Part shown: piece by piece, positions 20,224-31,545 of the stretch | Numbering within the stretch: position 1 is the first letter of the stretch | Layout: the number at the start of each line of letters is the position of its first letter | Assembly: GCA_963724365.1 (NCBI GenBank) | Contig: CAVRUR010000002.1 | Coordinates: 77,362-141,361 of the forward strand | DNA: 64,000 nt | DNA from: JALORV01 sp963724365 | GTDB taxonomy: Bacteria > Pseudomonadota > Gammaproteobacteria > Burkholderiales > Burkholderiaceae_F | Direction: 5' to 3' | Notes under the pieces: generated by a model | Database searches by the model: none | Told to the model about the DNA's origin: nothing | Seen by the model: the letters and a program-made list of their open reading frames with translations, nothing else | Made by a program: the position numbers and the translations under genes

Positions 20224-22150
20224 CTACGGGCCGAAACGCGGCGCCAGGGCGTCGCCGCGCACGCGCAGCGTGATCGTCTGGATACGCGAACCGCCCAGCT
20301 CGACCCGGACCGTACCGGCGACGGCCAGGTCGGGGGCGACCGTGAAATCGCCGCGCGCCGCCAGTGCGCCGGCTCGACCGCCGGTTTCTTCGAATCGGAC
20401 TCCCGGCCGAGGATGCGCCGAGCAGCCCGTCGAACTCGGTGAACCGGGTCATGGCCGGCCGCGGTCGCGCCCTGCGTCGCCGCCAGGCCCAAGATTGATG
20501 CCGTTCAGCGCCGCCCAGCGCACCTGGAACGGTCCGGCGACGACAGCCTGCTCGAACCGCCTCGTCAAGGGTGATGCCGCGTCCGACGACGGTGAGAGTC
20601 GAGCGCCGCCGTGCCCTGCATCGGCGAAGGGACGGGCTCCTGCCCGCCGGCGTCTTGCGCAAGATGCTGGACGATCGGTCTCGATGTCGATGTTCGTCCC
20701 GGTGGCGCGCCCGGTGATGACCCACTCGACGTCGCTCGCTGCGTAGAGCATGCCGCTGATCACGCCGTAGAACCCGGCGAGCGAGTAGCTCGAGACTTCG
20801 ATCAGCTTGCCGTCGATCCGACCGTTGGCGCGTACTTCGCTCCACTTGACCTTCGGACCGAACGGCAGCGCCCAGCGTTCGGCGTCGAGCCGAAAGTCGA
20901 TGACAGGCCGGCCGTCGCTCGTCTGGGCCGGTCGCAGCGCGAGACGCATCGCGCCTTCCGATGTCGAGCTGCCGCACCACGAGCGGACCGAATCGCCCGT
21001 CGTCACCGCGACGAATCATCGCTTCGTACCGGTCCGACAGCAGTTCGGAGTCGGAGATCCGAATCGACTCGAACCGGATCGTCGAAATCTTGTTCGAGAG
21101 CGCGCTGGCTCCGGCCGGCAGCGACGTCGCGATCGTCGCCCGCCTGCGCGAGCGTCAGCGCTCATCGGCGCGACCGTGGCCTCACCCCAGACCCACTGCC
21201 CGCCCCGCACCGCGCTCCAGAGGTCCTTCCAGTTGATCAGCAGCGACGCCTCGTCGACCTTGATGTCGCCGGTCTGGATGCCTCGAACCACCATCCGCGG
21301 CGACGGCGTGAAGCGGAACTCGGTATCAGCGACGGCGACCGGGCGCCGGAAGACGGCGGTCAGGCGCTCCGCAACCCTGGGTGCACTGACTTCCCGCTGC
21401 AGCGGCTGGATCGTGCTGTACAGCGCCGTACCGACGACGCCGACGGCGGCGACGATCAGCAGTCGCTTCATCCACGTGCGCACGACCTGCCGGCGTTGCT
21501 CGTCGACCAGTTCCTCGCTGTCGGCCCGGTCGCGCTCCTCCTGCAGATCGAGCCGGTCCGGCACATTGACCGTCGTGATCGCGAAGTGCGTCGCCGCTTC
21601 CCAGTCGGGCGACTTGGTGCGTGCTGTCCGGCGACGACTTCGGCATGTGTGAGCGCACACTCACCGTCGGATCGGCTCGTAATGCGGTCGCGCTGCCGCT
21701 GGGCCGGATTGCGCACGCGACGGCGCTGCCGCCGCTTCGCGCGCCAGCTGCGCCGCAGCCTGCTCGACACGCGCGCGCACCAGTTCGCTGGCGACGGCTT
21801 CGTCGGAGTCGCCGAAGATCGTGATCGGATCGAGGTCGCTCTGCTCGAGAAACTGCGCGACGGCTTCCGGTTCGAGCCGCCCATCCGGTGCGGCGGATCC
21901 GTTGACCGCGCATCGCCATCCACCGAACCCATCGGCTCGACCAGGCCGGCATCCTGCAGCTTGCGCAGGCGCGCTCGATGCGTTCGTCGTTGAGACTGGG
22001 CAGCCGTGTCTTCAGGCCGGCCACGTTGAGACGGCCGTCGAGCAGGATCAGGATCAGCCGCTCGCTCTGCGTGAACTGGTGCGACTTCTCATAGACCTCG
22101 CGCACACCGCGATCGGTGCGCTGGTAGATCATCGAAACGTTGAGCGCCAT
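20224..22150 (-). CDS. Membrane protein with N-terminal helical regulatory region and AsmA-like C-terminal part (many frameshifts)
   Basis: About 640 residues in pieces. Residues 1-60 (MALNVSMIYQRTDRGVREVY, FTQSERLILILLDGRLNVAG, RLPSLNDERIERA) look like a small winged-helix or helical module. A Ser/Arg-rich stretch, then one membrane segment (KRLLIVAAVGVVGTALYSTI) follows. Next is an AsmA-like part (VAERLTAVFRRPVAVADTEF, PSPRMVVRGIQTGDIKVDEA, LLINWKDLWSAVRGGQWVWG, YSLAGFYGVISGMLYAASDV), ending in a strand-rich tail LRVRGDALAPRFGP. About ten single-base shifts interrupt it. Similar proteins occur in other Betaproteobacteria without assigned function. Confidence 0.55.
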
Positions 22151-22306
22151 GAGAGTGTCGTGCGGGCTCCGCGCGGCGGAGTCATCGTCACAGATCGATC
22201 GATTGTATCGACGAAGCCCGCCGAATCACACGCCGCGCGTTCGTTCGATAAGCGGGAAAAGTCGCGCTGCTGCGAAGGCGTACCGCGCCTGCTAGGAGCG
22301 CGGCAC

Positions 22307-23344
22307 CTACCGCCTCGCGGCGGTGACTGACGCTGATGCGCTAGGCCGGCCGGCCGCACGCGCTGACTGCCGATGCGCCCACCACGCGTTCAGTTCGCCG
22401 ACGACTCCGCGCCTGAACGCCATCACGCAGACGACGAAGATCAGTCCGATCACGATCGTGACTGCTTCGCCGAGGCCGTTGAACCACTCGATGCCCGTCA
22501 CGCGACCGAGGAACATGCCGATGTCGCCGACCTTGTTCTCGAGCGCGACGACGACGAACGCCCCGAGGATCGGGCCGAGCATCGTGCCCATGCCACCCAT
22601 CAGCACCATCAGGATGACGAGTCCCGACGTGCTCCAGTGCGCGTCGGTCAGGGTCGCGAAGCCGAGCACCAGGGTCTTGGTCGCACCGGCCAGTCCGGCC
22701 AGCGCGGCCGAGAGCACGAACGCCAGCAGCTTGAAGCGCGCCGTGTCGTAGCCGAGCGAGGTCGCGCGCGCTTCGTTCTCGCGGATCGCCTTCAGCACCT
22801 GCCCGAACGGCGAATGCACCGTGCGAAAGATCAGCAGGAAAGAAAGCACGAAGATGCCCAGCACCACGTAGTACAGCGTGACGTCGCTCTCGAGATTCGA
22901 CGAGCCCCAGCAGTTTGCCGCGCGGCACCGACTGCAGGCCGTCTTCGCCGCCGGTGAAGCCCGCCTGCAGGAAGAAGAAGTACAGCATCTGCGCCAGCGC
23001 GAGCGTGATCATCGAAAAGTAGATGCCGCTGCGCCGGATCGCCAGCATCCCCATCACGAGACCGAGCACCGCGCCGGCGATCACGCCCACCAGCAGGCCC
23101 AGCTCGGTGGGCAGCTCCCCAGACCTTGAGCGCGTGTCCCGCCGCATACGCCGCGCCGCCGAGGAACGCCGCATGCCCGAACGACAGCAGCCCCGTGAAG
23201 CCGATCAGCAGGTTGAAGGCGCACGCGAAGAGCGCGTAGCACATCACCTTCATCACGAAGACCGGATACGCACCGAACAGCGGCAGCACCGCGACGACCG
23301 CGAGCAGCACCGCGTACAGGATCGAACTCGCGCGGCAGCTTCAC
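22307..23344 (-). CDS. livM: Branched-chain amino acid ABC transporter permease LivM (frameshifts)
   Basis: About 345 residues, mostly membrane-spanning. Clear LivM motifs: FNLLIGFTGLLSFGHAAFLG, AIRRSGIYFSMITLALAQML, FRTVHSPFGQVLKAIRENEA and NEARATSLGYDTARFKLLAF. Three shifts lie near 23330, 23118 and 22905. GTG at 23344 has GGAG upstream and follows the livH stop by one base. LivM and LivH form the membrane channel of a HAAT-family importer. Confidence 0.87.
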
Positions 23345-23345
23345 G

Positions 23346-24238
23346 CTATTTCTCCTTGCCGAAGAGGCCCGGCCGGGCGGATCAGCAGCACGATCGCCAT
23401 GATCAGGAACACGACCGTGGCCGAGGCCTCCGGATAGAAGACCTTGGTGAAGCCCTCGATGACGCCCAGGCCCAGGCCCGGTCAGGATCGAACCGAGGAT
23501 CGACCCCATGCCGCCGATGACGACGACGGCGAACACGACGATGATCAGGTTGCTGCCCATCAGCGGCTGCACCTGCAGGATCGGCGCGGCGAGCACGCCC
23601 GCGAACCCCGCCAGTGCCACGCCGAAGCCGTACGTCAGCGTCACCATCAGCGGCACATTGACGCCGAACGCTTCGGTCAGCTTGGCGTTCTCGGTGCCGG
23701 CGCGCAGCAGCGCGCCGAGCTTGGTGCGCTCGATGACGTACCAGGTGCCGAGACAGACGACGAGCGAAGCGACAACGACCCACGCCCGGTAGTTGGGCAG
23801 GATCATGAAGCCGAGGTTGGTCGCGCCCGTCAGCACTTCCGGCACCTGGTACGGCAGGCCCGAGACACCGTAGAACGAGCGGAAGAAGCCCTCGATCAGC
23901 AGCGTCAGGCCGAAAGTCAGCAGCAGGCCGTAGAGGTGATCGAGCTTGTACAGGTGCCGCAAGCAGCAGGCGCTCGATGATGACTGCCGAACAGGCCCAC
24001 CATCAGCGGCGCAACGATCAGCATCACCCAGTAGTTGATGCCGAAGTACGTCAGGCCCATCCACGCGAAGACCGCGCCCATCATGTAGAGGGCGCCGTGC
24101 GCGAAGTTGATGACGTTCAGCAGCCCGAAGATCACCGCCAGGCCCGAGCGACAGCATCGCGTAGAACGAGCCGTTCACCAGTCCCAGCAGCAGCTGGGAC
24201 AGCAGCGCGGACAGCGGTATGCCGAACAGTTCAGTCAT
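23346..24238 (-). CDS. livH: Branched-chain amino acid ABC transporter permease LivH (frameshifts)
   Basis: About 297 residues. MTELFGIPLSALLSQLLLGL, GLLNVINFAHGALYMMGAVF (the conserved LivH loop), YGLLLTFGLTLLIEGFFRSF and MGSNLIIVVFAVVVIGGMGS are diagnostic. Breaks near 24145, 23985-23960 and 23480. It follows livK across a gap with a strong GC hairpin, and livM follows at once. Confidence 0.88.
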
Positions 24239-24256
24239 CGTGAGTGCAAGGTCGTC

Positions 24257-24278
24257 ACCGGGCGCCGCGGCGCCCGGT
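24257..24278 (-). other. GC-rich intercistronic stem-loop between livK and livH
   Basis: ACCGGGCGCC-GC-GGCGCCCGGT is a perfect 10-bp inverted repeat with a 2-nt centre and no U-run. Hairpins after binding-protein genes are known to let periplasmic components be made in excess over permeases by mRNA stabilisation or partial termination. That role is inferred here. Confidence 0.55.
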
Positions 24279-24291
24279 GCACGTCAACGTC

Positions 24292-25508
24292 TTACTTCTT
24301 GATCATCGAGCAGCTGCGACTGTGCCAGTGACTGGTAAGCCTGGTCACCGGGAATCGTCTGAACCACGTTGAAGTAGTCCCACGGGTCCTTCGACTGCTC
24401 AGGGCGACTTCACCTGCATCAGATACATGTCGTGCACCATGCGGCCGTCCGCGCGGATCACGCCACCCTTGGCGAACATGTCGTTGATCTTCTGCTTCTT
24501 CAGTTGCGCCATCACCGCGTCGGCGTCATCGGTGCCGACGGCCTTGACCGCCATCAGGTACTGCGTCACCGCCGAGTAGTCGCCCGCCTGCAGGAACGAC
24601 GGCATGCGCTTGAACTTCTCGAAGAACCGGCGGCCCCAGGCGCGCGTTTCGGGCGACTGGTTCCAGTACCACGCATCGGTCAGGTACATGCCCTGCGTTG
24701 TCTTCAGGCCCAGGCTGTGGATGTCGTTGATGAACATCAGCAGGCCGGCGAGCTTCATCGTCTTGGTCACGCCAAACTCGTTGGCGGCCTTGATCGAGTT
24801 GATCGTGTCGCCGCCCGCATTCGCGAGGCCAAGGATCTGCGCCTTGCTGTTCTGCGCCTGCAGCAGGAACGACGAGAAGTCCGACGCGTTCAGCGGCGCA
24901 CGCACCGCGCCGACCACCGTGCCGCCGGCCGCCTTGACGACGTCGCCGGTGTCCTTCTCCAGCGAGTGGCCGAAGGCGTAGTCCGCCGTCAGGAAGAACC
25001 AGCTCTTGCCGCCGGCCTTCACGACCGCGCCGCCGGTGCCGTTGGCCAGCGCGATCGTGTCGTAGGCGTAGTGCACGATGTACGGCGAGCAGTCCTCGTT
25101 GGTCAGGCGCGAGGTGGCCGCGCCGACGACGATGATCGGCCGCTTCTTCTCGGTCGCGACCTTCGCCGCGGCCAGCTGTGCCGCCGAATTGGTGCCGCCG
25201 ATGATCACGTCGGCGCCGGACTGGTCGATCCACTCGCGCACCTTGCTCGACGAGATGTCGGCCTTGTTCTGGTGATCGGCGAAGACGACTTCGATCTTCT
25301 TGCCCGGGAACTCCTTCTGCATGTCGGCGATCGCGAAGCGGATCGCCTCGACGCCGCCGGCGCCGTCGATGTCGGAATACACCGACGACATGTCGGTGAT
25401 GAAGCCGATCACGATCTTGTCGCCCGACAGCTTCTGCGCCTGCGCGCTGGAGAATCCCAGCGCCAGTCCGCATGCCGCGACGGCCGCGGCGATCTTCTTC
25501 AACTTCAT
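24292..25508 (-). CDS. ABC transporter substrate-binding protein, LivK-like (C-terminal frameshifts)
   Basis: About 405 residues. A signal peptide MKLKKIAAAVAACGLALGFS-SAQA is followed by the type I periplasmic-binding fold: DKIVIGFITDMSSVYSDIDG, GGVEAIRFAIADMQKEFPGK, GADVIIGGTNSAAQLAAAKV and WFFLTADYAFGHSLEKDTGD. The start ATG (25508) has AGGAGG eight bases upstream; the ATG at 25514 is too close to it. The main frame stops after YLMQVKSP, but the expected tail (DPWDYFNVVQTIPGDQAYQS, ending SMIKK) continues in other frames to 24292. The ligand in this subfamily is often an organic acid or amide, not a branched-chain amino acid. Confidence 0.87.
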
Positions 25509-25539
25509 TGACATTTCCTCCTCGAAAGGGTGATCACTG

Positions 25540-26248
25540 CTAGACACCGAGCAACTGATGCAGCGTCTCTTCCTTGGCCTTCAATTCCGCAGCCGCAAAG
25601 GTTTCGACTATGCGCCCATGCTCCATGACATAAAACCGGTCCGCCAGCGGCGCCGCGAAGCGGAAATTCTGTTCGACCATGACGATCGTGTAGCCGCGCG
25701 CCTTCAGCGCACGGATCATCTCGCCGAGCTTCTTGACGATGACGGGGGCCAGCCCCTCGGAGATCTCGTCGAGCAGCAGCAGATGGGCGCCGGTGCGCAG
25801 GATACGGGCCACGGCCAGCATCTGCTGCTCCCCGCCGGACAGCCGCGACCCCTGGCTCTTGGCGCGCTCCTTCAGGTTCGGAAACATCGTGTAGATCTCG
25901 TCGACGCTCATGCCGCCGCTCGCATCGACGCGCGGCGGCAGCATGCAGGTTCTCCTCGCACGACAGGCTGGAGAAGATGCCGCGCTCCTCCGGGACAGTA
26001 GCCGATGCCGAGGTGCGCCACGCGATGCGTCGCCATGCCGATCGTTTCGGTGCCGTTGACCTGGATCGAGCCCTTGCGCGCTCCCGGTCAGCCCCATGAT
26101 GGCGCGCAGCGTCGTCGTGCGGCCGGCGCCGTTGCGTCCCAGCAGCGTCACGACTTCTCCGCGCGCCGACGTGCAGGTCGACGCCGTGCAGGATGTGCGA
26201 CTCGCCGTACCAGGCGTGCAGTTCGCGGATCTCGAGCGCGTTCGCCAT
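25540..26248 (-). CDS. livF: ABC transporter ATP-binding protein LivF (frameshifts)
   Basis: About 236 residues. MANALEIRELHAWYGESHIL opens it; Walker A GRNGAGRTTTLRAIMGLTG, signature RLSGGEQQMLAVARIL, Walker B LLLLDEISEGLAPVIV and YTIVMVEQNFRFA follow. The usual K of Walker A reads R (GAGRTT), but this lies in a damaged stretch and may be an error. At least four single-base shifts between 25945 and 26165. It starts one base after the livG stop. Confidence 0.87.
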
Positions 26249-26249
26249 C

Positions 26250-27034
26250 CTAGTGCCCGACGCCTTCGAGTTCGGCCTCGCTGGTGCCCATGTAGGCTTC
26301 CATGACCGCGGCATTCCTGGAGACGGTCTCGTAAGGCCCCTCGGCCAGCACCGACCCGCGGGCGAGCACCGTGATCATGTCGGCGATGCTCGAGACGACG
26401 TTCATGTTGTGCTCGACCATCAGCACGGTCCGGCCGGCGGCAACCTTCTTGATCAGTTCGGTGACGCGCGCAACGTCCTCGTGGCCCATGCCCTGGGTCG
26501 GCTCGTCGAGCAGCATCAGTTCCGGTTCGGTCGCCAGCGTGGTCGCGATCTCGAGCGCACGCTTGCGGCCGTACGGCAGCGACACCGTCTCGACGTCGGC
26601 AAAGGACCGCAGATCGACCTGGTCGAGCAGTTCGAGCGCGCGGCCGTTCATCGAATCGAGGATGCGCTCGCTGCGCCAGAACTGGAACGACAGCCCGGCC
26701 GACCGCTGCAGCGCGATCCGGACGTTTTCCAGCACCGTCAGGTGCGGGAACACCGACGAGATCTGGTAGGAGCGCACGATGCCGCGGCGCGCGATGTGCT
26801 CCGGCGTTTCGCGCGTGATGTCGATGCCGTTGAACAGGATCTGCCCGCGCGTCGGCGTCAGGAACTTGGTCAGCAGGTTGAAGCAGGTGGTCTTGCCGGC
26901 GCCGTTCGGGCCCGATCAGCGCGTGGATCGCCCCGCGCCGCACCTTGAGGTTGACGTCGTTGACCGCGACGAAGCCCTTGAACTCCTTCGTCAGGCCGCG
27001 CGTCTCGAGAATGATTTCGGTTGGAGGTACTCAT
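26250..27034 (-). CDS. livG: ABC transporter ATP-binding protein LivG (two frameshifts)
   Basis: About 261 residues. The N-terminus MSTSN and LKVRRGAIHALIGP lead into a damaged Walker A near 26915. The rest is intact: RSYQISSVFPHLTVLENVRI, SLPYGRKRALEIATTLATEP (signature), LMLLDEPTQGMGHEDV (Walker B) and VLMVEHNMNVVSSIADMITV. The ATG overlaps the stop of the upstream alcohol dehydrogenase (ATGA), so transporter and enzyme are translationally coupled. Confidence 0.89.
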
Positions 27035-28174
27035 GCGGAGGCGGCGAGCATAGCAACGTAATCCGCGTGCGTGGCAACGCGCGGATTGGTGGCATGGCAA
27101 TGGTCCTTCAGCGCGTTGCTCGCCACATCGTCATACAGGTCGGCCGTGATCCCCATCTCGCCGAGGCCGCGAGGGCAGGTCCAGCCGCCGGTTGAGCGAG
27201 CGGATCGCGTGCGCCAGTGCGTCGCCGCCGGTCACCCCGAACACGCTGGCGATCGACTGCACGCGTTCGGGCACCGCTCGTCTCGTTGAACTTGACGACC
27301 TCGGGCAGCAGCACGGCATTGAGCGTTCCGTGATGCGGGCCGATCTTCTCGGCGCCGAGCTTGAGCCCGCCCAGCGCATGCGACAGCGAGTGCACCGCAC
27401 CCAGGCCCTTCTGGAACGCCATGGCCCCCTGCATCGAGGCGCTCATCATGTTCCAGCGTGCCGCCGGGTCGCGCGGCTCGCGTGTCGCCTTCTCGATGTG
27501 CTTGAGACCGCGCGCCAGTCCGTCAAAGGCGATCGCGTCGGCCGGCGGATTCACCGCCTTCGACAGAAACGTCTCGATGCAGTGCGCGATTGCGTCCATG
27601 CCGGTCGCCGCGGTCAGCCGGGTCGGCAGTCCGTAGGTCAGTTCGGGATCGCAGATCGCAGTCTTGGGCACCAGGTGCCAGGAGTGGAATCCCAGCTTGC
27701 GTCCGTCGTCGAGCACGATGATGGCGCCGCGCGCCACCTCGCTGCCGGTGCCGGCCGTGGTCGGGATCGCGATCAGCGGCGCGACCCCCGGCGTGATCTT
27801 CGGGCTGCCGCCGAGGATGGTTGCGTAATCGGCCAGCGTGCCCGGGTGCGTGGCCATGATCGCGACGCCCTTGGCGAGATCGATCGCGCTGCCGCCGCCG
27901 AGAGCGATCAGCCCGTCGGCCTCGATGCGCGCGGTAGGCGTCCACGGCCGCCATCACCGCCGCCTCGGTCGGATTCGACGGCGTCCCGTCGAACACGGCC
28001 ACCGGCAGGTCGCCCGAGCGCCTCGCGCAGGCGATCCAGCAGTCCAGCGGCGACCACGCCCTTGTCGGTGCAGATGAGCGGGCGCGCGATGGCGCTGCGC
28101 TCGCACTCGGACCGCGCCAGCCGGATCGCGCCGAAGTCGAACTGCACCTGCGTGATGTAGTTGATCAGGCCCAT
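27031..28174 (-). CDS. Iron-containing alcohol dehydrogenase (frameshifts)
   Basis: About 380 residues, type III ADH family. MGLINYITQVQFDFGAIRLA at the N-terminus, the cofactor region (ALGGGSAIDLAKGVA in a shifted frame), PLIAIPTTAGTGSEVARGAI, and the metal-site histidines in TGMDAIAHCIETFLSKAVNP, VHSLSHALGG and IGPHHGTLNAVLLPEV are present. Shifts near 28012, 27938, 27275 and 27170. It heads the liv operon and its TGA overlaps the livG ATG. The substrate may be a product or precursor of the transported compound, for example a hydroxy acid, but this is inference. Confidence 0.87.
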
Positions 28175-28273
28175 GACGGACTCCTCAGACGGCCACGGCA
28201 GGACACAGGCGGACCCGGGCAAACGGGCAGTATGTCCGCTCCGCCCAGCCGACGCAATTGCAAACGCCCCGGA

Positions 28274-28302
28274 GATGAAAACGGGCCGCCAGAGCGACCC
28301 GT
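28274..28302 (-). terminator. Intrinsic terminator after pckG
   Basis: On the minus strand ACGGGTCGC-TCTG-GCGGCCCGT forms a 9-bp stem (one G-U pair), followed directly by TTTCATC. It lies 23 bases after the pckG stop. Confidence 0.75.
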
Positions 28303-28325
28303 CGTGAGCACTTGCGAGGAGCGGT

Positions 28326-30170
<1,845 letters not shown>

Positions 30171-30470
30171 GAATGCGCCTCCTGGTTCGTCGCGCTCCGC
30201 ATGCGGGCGCGTCGTTCATTGTTCTGACCGCGTCGCGGATCGTGACCGCGAGTGACCGGCAGGGCGGCGGATGGCCTCAAGGAAGTGCCGGCAACGGGAA
30301 AGAGTTCAATTCTAGCGGCAGCGAGCCACTGGATCGCCGTTCCGTCCGGACGCATTTCGCTGCACTGCAACCGTTGATCGCTCGTCGGACGGGATCGCCG
30401 GCATCGGCTATGCGGGCCCAGTGTGCCTGGCGTCGACATTCGCTAGCCCCGGCTGACTCCCGACGCCGGG
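30171..30470. other. pckG upstream region
   Basis: About 300 bases with no supported gene. The minus strand has a TAGAAT (about 30311-30316) that could be a -10 element for pckG, but no good -35 element at 16-18 bases. Nothing else recognised. Confidence 0.4.
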
Positions 30471-30525
30471 AAAAAGAGCCCGTATCGCAGACCCGAACGC
30501 AGCTTGATACGCACTCAGCTCTCGA
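30471..30525 (-). terminator. Probable terminator of the cold-shock gene
   Basis: On the minus strand, GAGC and CGTATC near the stop codon can pair with GATACG and GCTC further on (CGTATC at 30481-30486, GATACG at 30506-30511 on the plus strand), followed by TTTTT. The stem is interrupted, so confidence is moderate. Confidence 0.45.
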
Positions 30526-30724
30526 GGACGTTGATCTCGACCGCCTGCGGGCCTTTCTGTCCCTGCTGGACCTGATAGTCCACGCGCTGGTTCTCTTTGA
30601 GCGTGCGAAACCCTTTCGACTTGATTCCACTGTAGTGAGCGAACAAGTCGGCGCCGCCGTCATCCGGCTTGATGAACCCGAAACCCTTGGTTTCGTTGAA
30701 CCACTTCACGGTGCCTGTCGGCAT
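30515..30724 (-). CDS. Cold-shock protein, CspA family
   Basis: 69 residues, a single OB-fold domain. The RNA-binding motifs are GTVKWFNETKGFGFIKPD (RNP1 is KGFGFI) and DLFAHYSGI (RNP2 position), and the end QKGPQAVEINVLES is typical. It binds single-stranded RNA or DNA and melts mRNA structure. Which Csp paralogue it is cannot be decided. GGAG stands upstream of the ATG at 30724. Confidence 0.95.
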   Translation of the reverse strand: MPTGTVKWFNETKGFGFIKPDDGGADLFAHYSGIKSKGFRTLKENQRVDYQVQQGQKGPQAVEINVLES

Positions 30725-30993
30725 TGGATGTCACTCCGAAGAACGCGGGATGCGCCCGCGGCGCGCAAGCGGCGGTGCTGTTGGGTGGGCCGGGAGGATG
30801 TAATGCGACAGGGATGGCCGGAGGGCCGCTGGCACTGACCTGAACTCACGCTTCGAATTCACTTTCCGAATCCACAATCCGAATCCACAGCGAATGACCG
30901 GCTGCGTTTTGACGCTACACCCGTGCTCTTCAAAAATCCAGACGCCGAAACCCGTGATCGAATCGTCAGGGATCCAGGACGGCAATGAAACGG

Positions 30994-31545
30994 TCAAGGC
31001 GACCAGGGCCGCGCGAGATCCGATGGCAGCAGCGAGTACAGCGCCGCGTCGACGCGCGCTTCGCCCGCCACCAGGCCATGACGCAACACCCCTTCGAAGC
31101 GCGCGCCCGCCCGTTCCGCGGCGCGACGGCTCGAACGATTCTCGAGCCGTATGCGCATCGACACGCGAACCAATCCGAGCTCGTTCACGCCGAACGCCAC
31201 CATCGCACGGATCGCCGTCGCCGCCACCCCGCGGCCGCATGCGGAACGACGCACCCAGTAACCCGCTTCGGCCTCGCGCTTGCCATAGAGCAGGATGTCG
31301 TGCAGGCCCACGCCGCCGAGCAGGCGACCTTCGGCCGCATCGACGATCGCCATCGGAAAGGCGGAGCGCTGCCGCCACATCCGCTCCGCCTCGTCGAACC
31401 AGCGTTCGACGTCAGGCATCCCGTAGTGCGCGTGATACCAGGGCATCCAGCGCGCCAGTGCTACGCCGGATTCCTGCGCGGCCGCGAGGAACTCTTCCGC
31501 GCTCGGCCGCGTCGACGGAATCAGCGGACGTAGTTCAATGACCAT
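30994..31545 (-). CDS. GNAT N-acetyltransferase, RimJ/RimL type
   Basis: 183 residues. Motif A is RRSACGRGVAATAIRAMVAF; the downstream NELGLVRVSMRIRLENRSSR followed by AAERAGARFEGVLRHGL is the characteristic RimL C-terminal half. It overlaps the abrB-like gene by 11 bases and is the last gene of the tct operon. It could acetylate a ribosomal protein N-terminus, an antibiotic or a small molecule; the context does not decide. Confidence 0.85.
   Translation of the reverse strand: MVIELRPLIPSTRPSAEEFLAAAQESGVALARWMPWYHAHYGMPDVERWFDEAERMWRQRSAFPMAIVDAAEGRLLGGVGLHDILLYGKREAEAGYWVRRSACGRGVAATAIRAMVAFGVNELGLVRVSMRIRLENRSSRRAAERAGARFEGVLRHGLVAGEARVDAALYSLLPSDLARPWSP

Noticed and set aside
16400..28174. 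Programmed frameshifting as the explanation for the many frame changes.
   Set aside because: No shared slippery heptamer or downstream structure was seen, and the shifts fall at unrelated sites in unrelated genes.
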